This document shows positions 42,548 to 53,957 of a stretch of 64,000 nt of DNA, one piece after another (position 1 is the first letter of the stretch; each line of letters opens with the position of its first letter). Source of the stretch: Euphorbia lathyris (Eukaryota > Streptophyta > Magnoliopsida > Malpighiales > Euphorbiaceae); contig NC_088913.1 in assembly GCF_963576675.1 (NCBI RefSeq), positions 19,294,001 through 19,358,000 on the forward strand, in the 5' to 3' direction. The notes below the pieces were generated by a model that ran no database searches, was not told the origin of the DNA, and worked only from the letters and a program-made list of their open reading frames with translations. Position numbers and translations under genes: made by a program.

Positions 42548-43905
42548 TGTTGGTCCCTTGTAAGGTTGCAAATATAGTTCCAAGGGGGGGTTAGGAACTA
42601 TTTTACCTTTTTTTAAAAATAATTTGGGCAGATTTCTTTTCTTTAAGAAAAGTTTATAAAACAGCGGCACTTAACACTCAGCAAGACACTGGCTTAGTCA
42701 ACTAGTGACTAGGACAGCTTCGTTGCTTAGGTCAGGAAATAGCACTTAGAGTCTATTCCTGAACCTGCTCGTTTGTAGCGCACAACTCAGCTTGACCTCT
42801 TTTACTTGGTCAGTTTTAGTTTGTTTTAAGCAAGCAATATAAATAAGGAGTTAAGGTTTAAGAAAACTTCACTCAGCAGATTTATCCAGGTTCGACTTCT
42901 TCTAAGCCTACGTCCTGTCCCCGGAACACCTCCGAGATTTCAAATCCTCTACTGAGCTCTTTAAAGGTAGAGCCTCAAACCTTTTACAATATCAGCAGTT
43001 GAGTATGACAAGAGTACCTTCCTCTATACTTCTACTCAATCCTAATCTCTCCGCTGAGTACTTAAAACCGAGTACCCAGCCTCTCCTTTCTACTTCTAGA
43101 AATGATAAAGATTTTGTCCTAAACAACAATTGCTAGAACACCTTAGATGATTGAAAAACAATCACTCTAGACTTTTACACAAATGAATAGACTTTGTAGT
43201 GTAAGAACTTTGCTTTGCTTTTGATGGAGAACTTTTGTATACGTTTGGTCAGCGTAGCGACTCTTGCTCAAAGTTCTCTGAAGAATGTGGATTCTGAATG
43301 CTCTATTTATAGAGAGCTATGAGAGCTTCTGGTTATTTCGAATTTCGAAATAACCGTTGGAGGGAAACGACTTCATGTCGCTTTCACTCAGTCTGTTCAG
43401 CAGTTCTCCTAGCCAATCAGATTCCAGCATCTTCTGTTCTTCGGTCAGTGTGGCAGTATGTTCCTCCAAATCGGGTAATGTCAAACAGACAGCTTTCTGC
43501 GTCTTCTGTTCTTCACCTACAGAGGAAATACTTGGTCTGGAAGTTGCTTTGTAGTCAGCGGCTGTCTTGTACGCTTTGTCGAGACAGCTCAGCAGCTTCA
43601 TACCGAAGTTGTCTACGTGGATCTTCTCGATCCTTCTTTGCTCAGCATGCGTTTCATTACTTCAACGGTAGCGTTTTGGAGATACGCAGGCTGAGTGATC
43701 TTGGGCTTGTTTGACCTGGGCCTTGACTTCCATATAGGGCTTGGGCCTTATGATCTTTATGCCTTATAATAAATTATAAACTCAACATTGAACAAACACA
43801 TTAGTAACACTAAATCAAAGCATTTAAACTTAGTGTGTTATAGAATATTTACTTTCACTTAATTAATTTTGTCAAATCAAAATCCTGTGGAAAGGTGTTT
43901 CAACA
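42548..43905 (-). repeat. 3' LTR of Sirevirus (-)
   Basis: 1358 bp. Keeps an 18 bp block at 43298-43315 that contains, on the minus strand, the TATA box CTATAAATAG; the 5' LTR lacks it. Confidence 0.95.
43301..43313 (-). promoter_or_regulatory. TATA box in the 3' LTR of Sirevirus (-)
   Basis: Minus strand TCTATAAATAGAG. It would drive transcription leftwards out of the element into Tat gag; absent from the 5' LTR. Confidence 0.7.
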
Positions 43906-43907
43906 AA

Positions 43908-43919
43908 CTCCCCCATTTT
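43908..43919 (-). other. Polypurine tract of Sirevirus (-)
   Basis: AAAATGGGGGAG on the minus strand, two bases before the LTR; same tract as in Sirevirus (+). Confidence 0.88.
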
Positions 43920-44633
43920 GATGTTGGCAAAACTAATCAGCAAGGAACTTAGCGTTGAGCTCCCCCATGATAGTTGACCTTTTTGATTAAGTGAACTCCC
44001 CCGTCAGGGCTGAGCTACTGACTTAGTTTTATTCTAAACATTCTAAGGTTTAATTGAATAAGTCTAAGGTCAGTTTTCAGATATAGGTCAGCTTATGGGA
44101 CATATTCTATTTTACTCAGTATTCAGCGGAAGTAATGTATAGTGACAGAGCGCTGAGTAAATTATTTGTTCAATGGTTTATATTTGACAAGTTCAAACAT
44201 TTATACGCAACATGCATTCAGATAGTTAAATAGTAATGCAAGTATTCCAAAAGTAACAGAAGTTAGGCATATTGAATTTTTTAAAACAAGAATAAGGACA
44301 AGGCAAATAAAAAAAATTCTTCTTCCTAACTTCTATATTCTAACTCTCTAGTTTCTAACTTAGAGTTCCTTTTCCTTAGTTGCCACTTTTCTCCCCCGTT
44401 TTGCCAGCATCAGCAGTATGCAAATTGACGGTAGGGGCAGGAGAATTGGCCTAATCCTGCAGCACACGTATTTGACCCTCCAAGGAATTCATGTGACTGA
44501 CCATAGTCAGCATGAGTTCGGTCATTTTGGTCAGTTGAGCATGTGGTGGTGGCTGCGGCTGGACAGAGGAGAAGTGATTGATCAATTCATGGATTTCCCG
44601 CAGAATATGGTGAGTGACAGGTGGATGAGAGGA
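43920..44633 (-). other. 3' region of Sirevirus (-) with remnant of the third ORF's C-terminus
   Basis: Just downstream of the third ORF's stop, a piece related to the start of 18614-19421 is readable (LTKMTELMLTMVSHMNSLEG, near 44455-44530). The duplicated ELQ segments of the plus-strand copy are absent. The remainder is non-coding. Confidence 0.6.
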
Positions 44634-46073
44634 CTAAGCAGGAGTTGATGGAGTAGGTGCTTGTTCTTGAAGTAGAGTGCTTGCTGAGGCGATGACACGC
44701 CGACCTGACTCAGTGGCACCAAGGTGTGCATATTTGGCAGAAGTGGGTTCACACTGAGGGCCTTGTGTAGTGACAGGACTACGAGGCGTGTTGACCTCAG
44801 GTGCTGAGTTGCTTTGAGTTTGAGGTGGGAGTGGAGCTTCTTTTGGACTTACAGGGGTCTTGGCTTGTTTCTCTACGGGAGGAACAGAGGCTTGATTTTG
44901 TGGAGACCCCTTTTGAGCAACATGGTCCTCAAGAACAGGTTCTTCAGCTGTTCGCAACTTCTTCTCAGCTGACTCAGCTAGGTATTGATCAGCTTTCCTC
45001 TTGTTGCTTTCTATGAGCCTTATCTTTCTCGGGACAGTATGAATATCCTTCGAGCATGCTCCCTTTTTCTTCTTCTTCTCAGCTTCAGCAACCTCAGATG
45101 GCACAGTGGACGGATTCTCAGTTGGAGGTTCATTGACTGGTTCTGTACCCTCAGCAGTGTGAGCGGCTTCAGCCATAACATCATCTATAATGGCATCCAG
45201 GTTAGCCAGATTTTCCATTTCTCCAATGGGTTGCTCATCCTCAGCCATAAGATTCTCCTCCTCAGGAGTGGCATTTTCATCATATCCTCTAAGAGGTTGG
45301 CTATGTGAGAGTCCATTCAGCAGACGTGCAGTGATAGCAGTTCCCGTTGAACTTATTTCACCAACTGTCTCTATGTTCTTGTTTTGTATTATCCTGGTGA
45401 TGAGAGAACCTAAACGGAGCTTCCTTCCGCTTCTTTGGAAAGCTCCGACCAAAAATACAGGCATGTTGAAAGGAGTACTGGTCAGCATATGCCAGATGAA
45501 ACATTGTTCAAAATTAGAGGCAGATGAGGGAGAGCTGAGTTTAGGGAAGATAAAGTTGGTCAGCAAGAAGTGGGCCATCTTCTGATTTTTGCCCATGCAG
45601 GTGCTGGGTACTTCTCCCTTGTAGTTTCTGGGTTTACAGAACCCCTTCATCTTTTCTGCGATGGCTTTTGGTATCGGCTCCTTTGTGGTTCTGAACTAAA
45701 TCCCTGTATTTGGTATCTCTAGTAATGTAGCTAGATATTCAGGGGTTATCACTATCTTTTGACCCTTGACTGTGGTCTCCAGATAGTCAGAGTCATCTGC
45801 ATCAACATGCAGGTTGGAGTAGAACTCTCTTACCATTGTAGGATAGGTTTGCCCGGACAGAGAGAAGAGACCTGTCCATTTGTTGTTTTTGATCCATTCA
45901 CAGAATGGAGTCTCTGAAGAGATGAAGTCAGGGTGGAAGAATCGACTTCTTAATACCTCTTGATTCTTAGCCCAAGAGTGTACTTTAATCATTTTTCTCA
46001 TTAGGCTAGTTGAAGGACCAGCCTGGTCAGAGGATTTGAGAGTTGGAGAGAAATAACTTTCGTTGTAAGACAT
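44634..46073 (-). pseudogene. Third ORF of Sirevirus (-), one nonsense codon
   Basis: About 480 codons from ATG at 46073, with TAG near 45697 where the plus-strand copy has Glu. The N-terminal domain matches the plus-strand ORF: SETPFCEWIKNNKWTGLFSL, REFYSNLHVDADDSDYLETT, QKIVITPEYLATLLEIP, then KGFCKPRNYKGEVPSTCMG and AHFLLTNFIFPKL. The acidic middle is much shorter than in Sirevirus (+). No signal peptide or membrane segment is seen. Function unknown. Confidence 0.78.
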
Positions 46074-46545
46074 TTTTGAAGTTTTGAAGCTCTTTGGAAA
46101 ATTTAGAAGCTTTCTTAGGGTTCAATGTATATGTGACGAGGGTAGTGGGTTAGTATTTACTATTTATAGATTTTACGGTTTAGGGTTCCGTTTGAATTTT
46201 ATCCAGTTTTGCTCTGGGTTGACCAATCGACAGAAACCCTGACACTTATGACACTATTAAAACGTTATTCGGCGCATGCGCAGTACAGGTGTCACTTCGC
46301 GTGTAGTGACATTAAATGCTAATAAGTGCTTTTACTTAGCATTTTTTGATATAAACGTTTCATATTCTAAGTAGTCAGTGCATTCTTTAAGGATGGTTTT
46401 TAGTTCAAGTTCGAAAACTAATTTACTCAGTGTGCAAGATTACTCAGTATTGTATATTCAGTCAGTTTTAATGACATACTCAGCAAACAATAAATCATTC
46501 AGCATGTAATTCATTCAGCATTCAATATTCATTTAGCACGGGAAT

Positions 46546-49500
46546 TTACTGAAGAGGATTAAACATACCAATTGCTTCTCTCAGTATGCTAAATTGCTCT
46601 CGTGCTAGAGGCTTTGTAAAGATATCAGCAAACTGCTCGTCTGTTGGTACATACGTCAGCTTGATTTCTTTCTTGAGTACATGATCTCTAATGAAGTGAT
46701 GTCGTATGCTGACATGTTTCATCCTGCTGTGTTGAATTGGGTTCTTTGAGAGGTCAATTGCACTTTTGTTGTCGCATTTGACTTCAATTGTCTTTGTTTG
46801 AACACCATAATCTTCAAGCTGTTGCTTAATCCAAAGGACCTGAGCAACACAGCTTCCAGCAACAATGTACTCAGCTTCAGTTGTGGACAGGGCTACTAAC
46901 GCCTGCTTCTTGCTGAACCAAGATACAAGACAGCTTCCTAGGAATTGGCATCCTCCAGAGGTGCTTTTTCTTTCCAGCTTGTCTCGTCCATAGTCAGCGT
47001 CAGTGTATCCGATGAGTGTAAAGTCATGAGTGTTTGGATACCACAGACCTGCATTTACTGAGCTTTGCAAATATCTAAGGATCCTTTTTACGGCTATGTA
47101 ATGGGATTCCTTAGGGTTAGCTTGATATCTAGCACAATAACATACTGAGAACTGAATGTCCGGTCTACTTGCTGTTAAGTAAAGTAAAGAGCCAATCATA
47201 CCTCGGTATAACTTGCTGTCTACTGACTTACCATTCTCATCAGCACAAAGGACAGTGTCAGTGCCCATAGGAGTGGATATTGGCTTACAATGTTCTAGTT
47301 CATATTTCTTCAATATCTCCTTGGCATATTTAGCTTGACTTATGAATATGCCATTCTTTCCTTGCTTGATTTGAAGTCCGAGGAAGAAGTTGAGTTCTCC
47401 CATCATTGACATTTCGAATTCAGTCTGCATTTGTTTGCTAAATTCCTTGCACATAGATTCATTAGTAGCACCAAATATAATATCATCTACATATATTTGA
47501 GCCAGCAGGGTATCTTTACCCTTTCTCTTAATGAATAAGGTTGTATCAGCTTGACCCCTGACGTAACCTCTAGTCAGTAAAAAGTTGGTCAGCCTCTCAT
47601 ACCAAGCACGTGGTGCTTGCTTGAGTCCATACAGAGCCTTTTTGAGTTTGTAAACGTGGTTTGGGAACTTAGAATCCACAAACCCTGGAGGCTGATTTAC
47701 ATAGACCTCCTCGTCTATTACTCCATTAAGAAAGGCACTTTTGACATCCATTTGAAACAGTTTAAAGTTCATGTAAGATGCATATGCACATAAAATCCTA
47801 ATAGCTTCTAGCCTTGCCACTGGGGCAAAGGTCTCACCGTAGTCTATACCTTCTTGCTGACTGTAGCCCTGAGCTACAAGTCTTGCCTTGTTTCTGACTA
47901 CGTTTCCTTGCTCATCTAGCTTGTTCCTGAAGACCCATCTCGTTCCAATGGTCTTTTGGCTCCTAGGATGTGGCACTAGCTCCCATACATTATTTCTCCT
48001 GAACTGATTGAGTTCCTCTTGCATGGCATTCATCCAGAATTCGTCATCCTCAGCTTCGGTAAAGTTCTTTGGCTCAAGTACTGAGACAAAAGCTACATTA
48101 CCGAGATACTTCCTTAGTTGATTTCTTGTCATCAGCGTATTTCCAGCTGAGTCAAGAATTGCATTTTCTGAATGCCCTCTTGGGACTCTTATCTCCTTTG
48201 GTAGACTTGTGTCTTGTTCTATCTGTGTTTCAACATTCTCTGCAGAAGTAGATAGGTTAGTGAAAGTAATTTTAGGTTCACTCTTACTCTTGGTCAGCCA
48301 TTTTATGAAGGACTCAGTAGCTGGTTCTTGATCAGCAGGTGCTGAGTTTGGTTCATCTTCTGTCAGCGGCTGGTATCTTCCTGCAGGGTTAGTTTCATCG
48401 AATTGCACATGTATAGATTCTTCTAATACTTGAGTTCTCTTATTAAAAACTCTGTATGCTTTACTGTTTGTTGAGTAGCCTAGAAAGATAGCCTCATCAG
48501 CTTTTGAATCAAATTTGGCTAAGCTATCTTTGGTATTTAAAATAAAACACCTACAGCCAAAGGCACGAAAGTATCCAATGTTGGGCTTTCGTCCTTTCCA
48601 AAGTTCATATGGGGTTTTCTTAAGTATAGGTCTAACTAAAGCCCTATTCAGAATATAGCATGCTGTGTTGACAGCTTCTCCCCAAAAATACTTTGGAAGC
48701 CTATGCTCATCCAGCATTGTCCTGGCAATCTCAACCAGAGTTCTGTTCTTCCTTTCAACAACCCTATTTTGCTGAGGCGTTCTAGGAGCAGAGAAATTGT
48801 GGTCAATGCCGCTGGCTTCACAGAATTCAACAAACTTTTGGTTCTTGAATTCTCCACCATTATCACTACGGATATGAGCTAATTTTAGGTCTTTCTCATT
48901 TTCAATTTTTCTAACCAAGTTTGAAAATGTCTCGAAAGTCTCATCCTTACTGGTCAGCAGGATAACCCATGTGTACCGAGAGAAATCATCTACAATAACC
49001 AAGGAAAACCTTCTTCCACCCAGACTCAGCGGCTGGACTGGACCAAAACGATCCAAGTGTAGCATTTCTAACGGACGCTTAGTTGAGACAATGTTTTTAC
49101 TTTGAAAAGATTGCTTGGTTTGTTTTCCAGCTTGGCAGGCATGGCATAATTGATCTTTTTGAAATTTCAGTTCAGGCAGTCCCTCAACCAATTGCTTTCT
49201 TGATAATTTGGCTAGGAGGTCCATGCTTACATGACCAAGTCTCCTGTGCCATAGCCAGGAATGTTCTTCCTTTGTGACTAAGCATACAGTTTTTGAAAAC
49301 TTCTTTTCGAGGTTTAGCATAAAGACATTGTCTATCCGAGGGGCAGTTAAGATTAACTCATTAGTTTTACCCTCGTATATTTTACATCCAGTAGCATCAA
49401 ATATAACTTTTCTCCCATTGTCACATAGCTGAGCTACGCTGAGTAAGTTATATTTGAGTCCGCTGACTAGGGAGACAGATTCAATAGTAGGGTTGCCTCC

Positions 49501-49674
49501 GACGGTTCCTGAGCCTACTATCTTACCCTTCTTGCTGTCTCCAAAACTTACACTCCCTCCTCGTTTACGTTCAAACGTGATGAACTGAGTTTCATCACCC
49601 GTCATATGCCTTGAGCATGCGCTGTCAATATACCACATCTTTGACTTCTCGGCACATCTCAGGCTTACCTGCAT
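46546..49674 (-). CDS. pol: Sirevirus (-) pol, intact: protease, integrase, RT, RNase H
   Basis: 1042 residues without interruption. Protease [14 protein letters not shown] (about residues 14-27); integrase zinc finger WHRRLGHVS with CHAC; catalytic D in [11 protein letters not shown] in [10 protein letters not shown] in [10 protein letters not shown] with [28 protein letters not shown] and [10 protein letters not shown]; RNase H with [38 protein letters not shown] and [13 protein letters not shown]. All catalytic acids appear present. The start ATG follows the gag TAG by a few bases and lies one frame off gag, unlike the plus-strand copy where both are in one frame. Confidence 0.95.
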   Translation of the reverse strand: MQVSLRCAEKSKMWYIDSACSRHMTGDETQFITFERKRGGSVSFGDSKKGKIVGSGTVGGNPTIESVSLVSGLKYNLLSVAQLCDNGRKVIFDATGCKIYEGKTNELILTAPRIDNVFMLNLEKKFSKTVCLVTKEEHSWLWHRRLGHVSMDLLAKLSRKQLVEGLPELKFQKDQLCHACQAGKQTKQSFQSKNIVSTKRPLEMLHLDRFGPVQPLSLGGRRFSLVIVDDFSRYTWVILLTSKDETFETFSNLVRKIENEKDLKLAHIRSDNGGEFKNQKFVEFCEASGIDHNFSAPRTPQQNRVVERKNRTLVEIARTMLDEHRLPKYFWGEAVNTACYILNRALVRPILKKTPYELWKGRKPNIGYFRAFGCRCFILNTKDSLAKFDSKADEAIFLGYSTNSKAYRVFNKRTQVLEESIHVQFDETNPAGRYQPLTEDEPNSAPADQEPATESFIKWLTKSKSEPKITFTNLSTSAENVETQIEQDTSLPKEIRVPRGHSENAILDSAGNTLMTRNQLRKYLGNVAFVSVLEPKNFTEAEDDEFWMNAMQEELNQFRRNNVWELVPHPRSQKTIGTRWVFRNKLDEQGNVVRNKARLVAQGYSQQEGIDYGETFAPVARLEAIRILCAYASYMNFKLFQMDVKSAFLNGVIDEEVYVNQPPGFVDSKFPNHVYKLKKALYGLKQAPRAWYERLTNFLLTRGYVRGQADTTLFIKRKGKDTLLAQIYVDDIIFGATNESMCKEFSKQMQTEFEMSMMGELNFFLGLQIKQGKNGIFISQAKYAKEILKKYELEHCKPISTPMGTDTVLCADENGKSVDSKLYRGMIGSLLYLTASRPDIQFSVCYCARYQANPKESHYIAVKRILRYLQSSVNAGLWYPNTHDFTLIGYTDADYGRDKLERKSTSGGCQFLGSCLVSWFSKKQALVALSTTEAEYIVAGSCVAQVLWIKQQLEDYGVQTKTIEVKCDNKSAIDLSKNPIQHSRMKHVSIRHHFIRDHVLKKEIKLTYVPTDEQFADIFTKPLAREQFSILREAIGMFNPLQ

Positions 49675-49679
49675 TGTAA

Positions 49680-51457
49680 CTAGTTACTTTTAGGTACCCA
49701 ACTCTTTTTGGGTCCTGACTTGTTAGGTGCAACAGGTATAGCATCATATTTTATTTTATGGCGGCATACATGGACAGTATGGCCATTCTTTCCACAGAAG
49801 TCACAACTGACCTTCTGTTTAGGATTTCTTACTGACTTGTCAGCACCCCAGTGCTGAGCGTGCCAGCACCCCAGTGCTGAGCGTGCCAGCACACTTTAGT
49901 AGTGTGTCCTAACTTCCCACAAAAATCACATTGGACTTTTCGCTGGGGATTTCTTCTCTGCTGAGTACCTTGGTACTGTGTACCTTGATACTGAGTTCTC
50001 AGCGGAAAATTGTTTTTGTTTGGAACCTTTAATTGGTTCTGAATGGTTGTGACATCCTTCCTCAGTTTCTTTGAAACTGACTGGACTTCAGAGATAGACT
50101 CATGAATGATTTTCATATTTTCATGCAAAACTGAGTTGTCTTGAAGAAGGTATCTGAGGTCACTCAGTTTGACCTCTTCTACTTCATCACAGCGCCGGCT
50201 GAGTGCTTTAATCTTCCTATTACACTTTTTAACAAGTGTATAGAGATCACTCAGGGCGTTACCCATTTCATTTTTGAGTTGAGAGAGTGAGATTACCTCA
50301 TTAGATTGCTCTTCATTATCTGACTCATCAGATAGGCCAGCATGCTCAGAAATGCATGGCTCAGCAAGTTCGTCAGCCATAAAGCATATCTTCACTGACT
50401 CGGTGGCCTCAGTTTCTGTTGATGAAGATTCATCACTGTCACTCCAAGTAGCCACCATTGCCTTCTTCCCGCTTTTCTTGTCTTTCCTCAGCGTGGGGCA
50501 GTTTGACTTAATATGGCCATCTTGGTGGCACTCAAAGCATGTAATGGGCTTTGACCTGTCCTTTCTGTATTTGCTGTCGCTTGAGTCAGCCTTATACTTA
50601 TCAAACTTTTTGTAAGGCTTTTTGGAATATTGGTCGTTCTTCCTGAGCAGCCTCTTCATCTTTCTTGTAAACATAGCCATCTCCTCATCATCAGTTGAAC
50701 TCCCGTCAGTGGAGTCAGCCTTCATGACAAGTGACTTCTGCTTCTTGTCATCAGATTTTTCCTTCACCTCAAAGTTCTTCATTGATATCTCATGGGTCAG
50801 CAATGAACCGATGAGTTCGTCATATTTGTAGGTGGTTAAATCCTTAGCTTCCTCAACTGCTGTTTTCTTTGCTTGCCAGTCTTTTGGAAGACTCCTGAGT
50901 ATCTTTTTGACTTGTTCTTCCTTAGTGAAGATTTTCCCAAGTCTCTTGAGCTCATTAACGATGTTGGTGAACCTTGCGTTCATGTTTGAAATGCCCTTAT
51001 CATTGTTCATCTCGAACAGCTCGTACAGTCTCATCTGCTGATTCACCTTGGATTCTTTTACTTTGTTTGTTCCCTCGTAGGTGACTTCCAGCTTTATCCA
51101 GATCTCTTGTGCCGACTCACAACCTGAGATTTTGTTATATTCTACAGCATCGAGCGCACAGTGAAGCATATTGATAGCCGAAGCATGGTTTTGAAGCTTC
51201 TTAAGATCATCCTCTGTCCATTCAACCTCAGCTTTAACAACTGAATGGTCATCAACAACTTTCACAGGTACAAACGGGCCTTGGACTATAGATAGCCAGG
51301 CACTCATGTTTGTAGCTTGAATGAAGTTTTTCATCCTATTCTTCCAAAAGGTATAGTTTGACCCGAAGAATAGGGGAGGCCTGGTAATGGACAACCCCTC
51401 AGGTAATATCTGAGTTGTCTGGTTTCCAGGGAGAAACTGAGTGCTGTTTTCGCCCAT
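49680..51457 (-). pseudogene. gag: Sirevirus (-) gag, frameshifted by a 23 bp tandem duplication
   Basis: Start chosen at the ATG giving MGENSTQFLPGNQTTQ, matching the plus-strand copy (a longer start at 51469 is possible). Capsid part YTFWKNRMKNFIQATN, YNKISGCESAQEIW, MNARFTNIVNELKRLGK; three CCHC knuckles CFECHQDGHIKSNC, CDFCGKLGHTTKVC and CDFCGKNGHTVHVC. The 23 bp duplication at 49841-49886 lies between the second and third knuckle and sends the frame to an early stop at 49829; the original frame resumes after it to TAG near 49680 (VPKSN). Confidence 0.9.
49841..49886. repeat. 23 bp tandem duplication in gag of Sirevirus (-)
   Basis: Two identical units starting CAGCACCCCAGTGCTGAGCG at 49841 and 49864, followed by a partial CAGCAC. 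Not a multiple of three, so it breaks gag. Confidence 0.95.
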
Positions 51458-51503
51458 GGTATGGATCAACTCAAGGTTGCTAGACCTTTAGTAATGAGCT
51501 TTT

Positions 51504-51517
51504 AGGCTCTGATACCA
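51504..51517 (-). other. Primer binding site of Sirevirus (-)
   Basis: Minus strand TGGTATCAGAGCCT, two bases after the 5' LTR, complementary to initiator-Met tRNA. Confidence 0.92.
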
Positions 51518-51519
51518 CT

Positions 51520-52860
51520 TGTTGGTCCCTTGTAAGGTTGCAAATATAGTTCCAAGGGGGGGGTTAGGAACTATTTTACCTTTTTTTTAAAATAATTTGG
51601 GCAGATTTCTTTTCTTTAAGAAAAGTTTATAAAACAGCGGCACTTAACACTCAGCAAGACACTGGCTTAGTCAACTAGTGACTAGGACAGCTTCGTTGCT
51701 TAGGTCAGGAAATAGCACTTAGAGTCTATTCCTGAACCTGCTCGTTTGTAGCGCACAACTCAGCTTGACCTCTTTTACTTGGTCAGTTTTAGTTTGTTTT
51801 AAGCAAGCAATATAAATAAGGAGTTAAGGTTTAAGAAAACTTCACTCAGCAGATTTATCCAGGTTCGGCTTCTTCTAAGCCTATGTCCTGTCCCCGGAAC
51901 ACCTCCGAGATTTCAAATCCTCTACTGAGCTCTTTAAAGGTAGAGCCTCAAACCTTTTACAATATCAGCAATTGAGTATGACAAGAGTACATTCCTCTAT
52001 ACTTCTACTCAATCCTAATCTATCCGCTGAGTACTTAAAACCGAGTACCCAGCCTCTCCTTTCTACTTCTAGAAATGATAAAGATTTTGTCCTAAACAAC
52101 AATTGCTAGAACACCTTAGATGATTGAAAAACAATCACTCTAGACTTTTACACAAATGAATAGACTTTGTAGTGTAAGAACTTTGCTTTGCTTTTGATGG
52201 AGAACTTTTGTATACGTTTGGTCAGCGTAGCGACTCTTGCTCAAAGTTCTCTGAAGAATGTGGATTCTGAGCTATGAGAGCTTCTGGTTATTTCGAATTT
52301 CGAAATAACCGTTGGAGGGAAACGGCTTCATGTCGCTTTCACTCAGTCTGTTCAGCAGTTCTCCTAGCCAATCAGATTCCAGCATCTTCTGTTCTTCGGT
52401 CAGTGTGGCAGTATGTTCCTCCAAATCAGGTAATGTCAAACAGACAGCTTTCTGCGTCTTCTGTTCTTTACCTACAGAGGAAATACTTGGTCTGGAAGTT
52501 GCTTTGTAGTCAGCGGCTGTCTTGTACGCTTTGTCGAGACAGCTCAGCAGCTTCATACCGAAGTTTTCTACGTGGATCTTCTCGATCCTTCTTTGCTCAG
52601 CATGCGTTTCATTACTTCAACGACATCGTTTTGGAGATACGCAGGCTGAGTGATCTTGGGCTTGTTTGACCTGGGCCTTGACTTCCATATAGGGCTTGGG
52701 CCTTATGATCTTTATGCCTTATAATAAATTATAAACTCAACATTGAACAAACACATTAGTAACACTAAATCAAAGCATTTAAACTTAGTGTGTTATAGAA
52801 TATTTACTTTCACTTAATTAATTTTGTCAAATCAAAATCCTGTGGAAAGGTGTTTCAACA
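51520..52860 (-). repeat. 5' LTR of Sirevirus (-), TATA box deleted
   Basis: 1341 bp, aligned with 42548-43905. At 52270/52271 it lacks the 18 bases found at 43298-43315 of the other LTR, including CTATAAATAG. Followed by GTCTG (52861-52865). Confidence 0.95.
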
Positions 52861-52865
52861 GTCTG
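52861..52865. other. Target site duplication (right) of Sirevirus (-): GTCTG
   Basis: Matches 42543-42547. Confidence 0.95.
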
Positions 52866-53925
52866 CTCTTTCACCTCCCTTCTGAGTAAGCCTAGAAAGT
52901 TCTGCAACACACATTTCTGGCTCTGCTCAGAAGAATTGAGTGTGAAATTGCCTCTCCATATCTTGCCAGCCATGGATGGAGTCTCTAGGGAGAGTAGCAT
53001 ACCAAGTGAAGGCTGGTCCCGTCAGAGAATTTGGGAAGAGCCTCAACTTGAGATGGTTGAAGTTGGGGTAGTTGGCAAGTTCTCCACACTGGATCGTGAA
53101 CCTTGCTACGTGCTCCAAAGTTGACAAGCCATCTTTCCCAGAGAATAGGGAGAAGTCAGGTACTCTGTATCCCTTTGGGTAAGGATTCTCCATGTCAATC
53201 GTATGAGGGTAAGGCTTGTGGAACTCAGGACGACCAACTTAACGAAGGCCAGGCCCATACAACTCTTGGACAACTTCTCTCACATCCTCCATATTGAATG
53301 TTGGAACTTGTTGAGGCATGCCATTCTGATGGTGACAGTAAAGCATATGAAGAAATCCAGTGTTCCTTCCATTGCCTCTATAGTTGCCCCCCATGTCCCC
53401 AATAATATGGTGGCCTCCTGCCTCCTCATGATACGAAGCTTTATGGGAGGTAGGATTAGTGTTTCCAAAATATTGAGAAACGGGTGACTTACCAGTATTT
53501 TCTCGGCCTGCTGAACTAGCGGCCTTCTGCAAGACAACTTCGTCCCTCAAGGGTGGAATTTGATACTTCTCAGCGCCGGACACCCCACGTCTCTCGTTGG
53601 ACTCCGGGGAGCCTTGAGGAATATGGTTTTCTCCATTCTTGATTACCCCTGGTTCAGACAGCTTCTGGAGTATTCTATCCATCTTCAAATCTATGTCACT
53701 CCGTAGAGCTTCCATATTCTTCTCGATGGAACTGAAACCCCTCTCCAAGAATGGTGAATTTTGGATCTCTGTAGAGATCCATGATTCTCCCCTGGGGCTA
53801 GTAACCTTTTCCCCTTCGATTCGTCCCACCATCTGTGGAACATTGCCTGTTACCATGACCTCCTCTTCTTCAGAACTTGCAACTACAGGATCTTTGTTGC
53901 TCTTATCACTTTTCTTCGGCGGCAT
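52866..53925 (-). pseudogene. gag: Tat gag, N-terminal part
   Basis: Starts MPPKKSDKSNKDPVV at 53925, a few bases after the primer site region. Low-complexity lead, then FSSIEKNMEALRSDIDLKMD, TFNMEDVREVVQELYGPGL, a TAA at 53239-53241, PYPKGYRVPDFSLFSGKDG, GPAFTWYATLP, QDMERQFHTQFF, a TGA at 52927-52929, and CVAELSRLTQKGGERAD where the Sirevirus inserted. The two stops are single-base changes in an otherwise continuous frame; the other half is at 41367-42547. Confidence 0.88.
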
Positions 53926-53934
53926 TGTGATTGG

Positions 53935-53953
53935 GTCCCACTGGGCTTGCCAA
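53935..53953 (-). other. Probable primer binding site of the Tat element
   Basis: Minus strand TTGGCAAGCCCAGTGGGAC, four bases after the 5' LTR. Position and TTGG start fit a primer site; I cannot name the tRNA with certainty. Confidence 0.6.
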
Positions 53954-53957
53954 TTTT

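Larger units (their letters stand above)
42548..52860 (-). mobile_element. Sirevirus-type Ty1/copia retrotransposon (-), youngest insertion, nested in Tat gag
   Basis: LTRs 42548-43905 and 51520-52860, duplication GTCTG, initiator-Met primer site at 51504-51517, polypurine tract at 43908-43919. Minus-strand order: gag, uninterrupted pol, third ORF. Protein sequences are close to Sirevirus (+) throughout, but the LTRs share only their first bases (TGTTGAAACACCTTTCC), their last (GGGACCAACA) and the style, so this is a related family. About a dozen LTR substitutions by eye (under 1%) make it the most recent arrival here. Confidence 0.94.

Noticed and set aside
43317..43714. Pair of open frames repeated at 52272-52669 (131 and 94 codons)
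   Set aside because: They are the same LTR sequence of Sirevirus (-) read on both strands; non-coding LTR.
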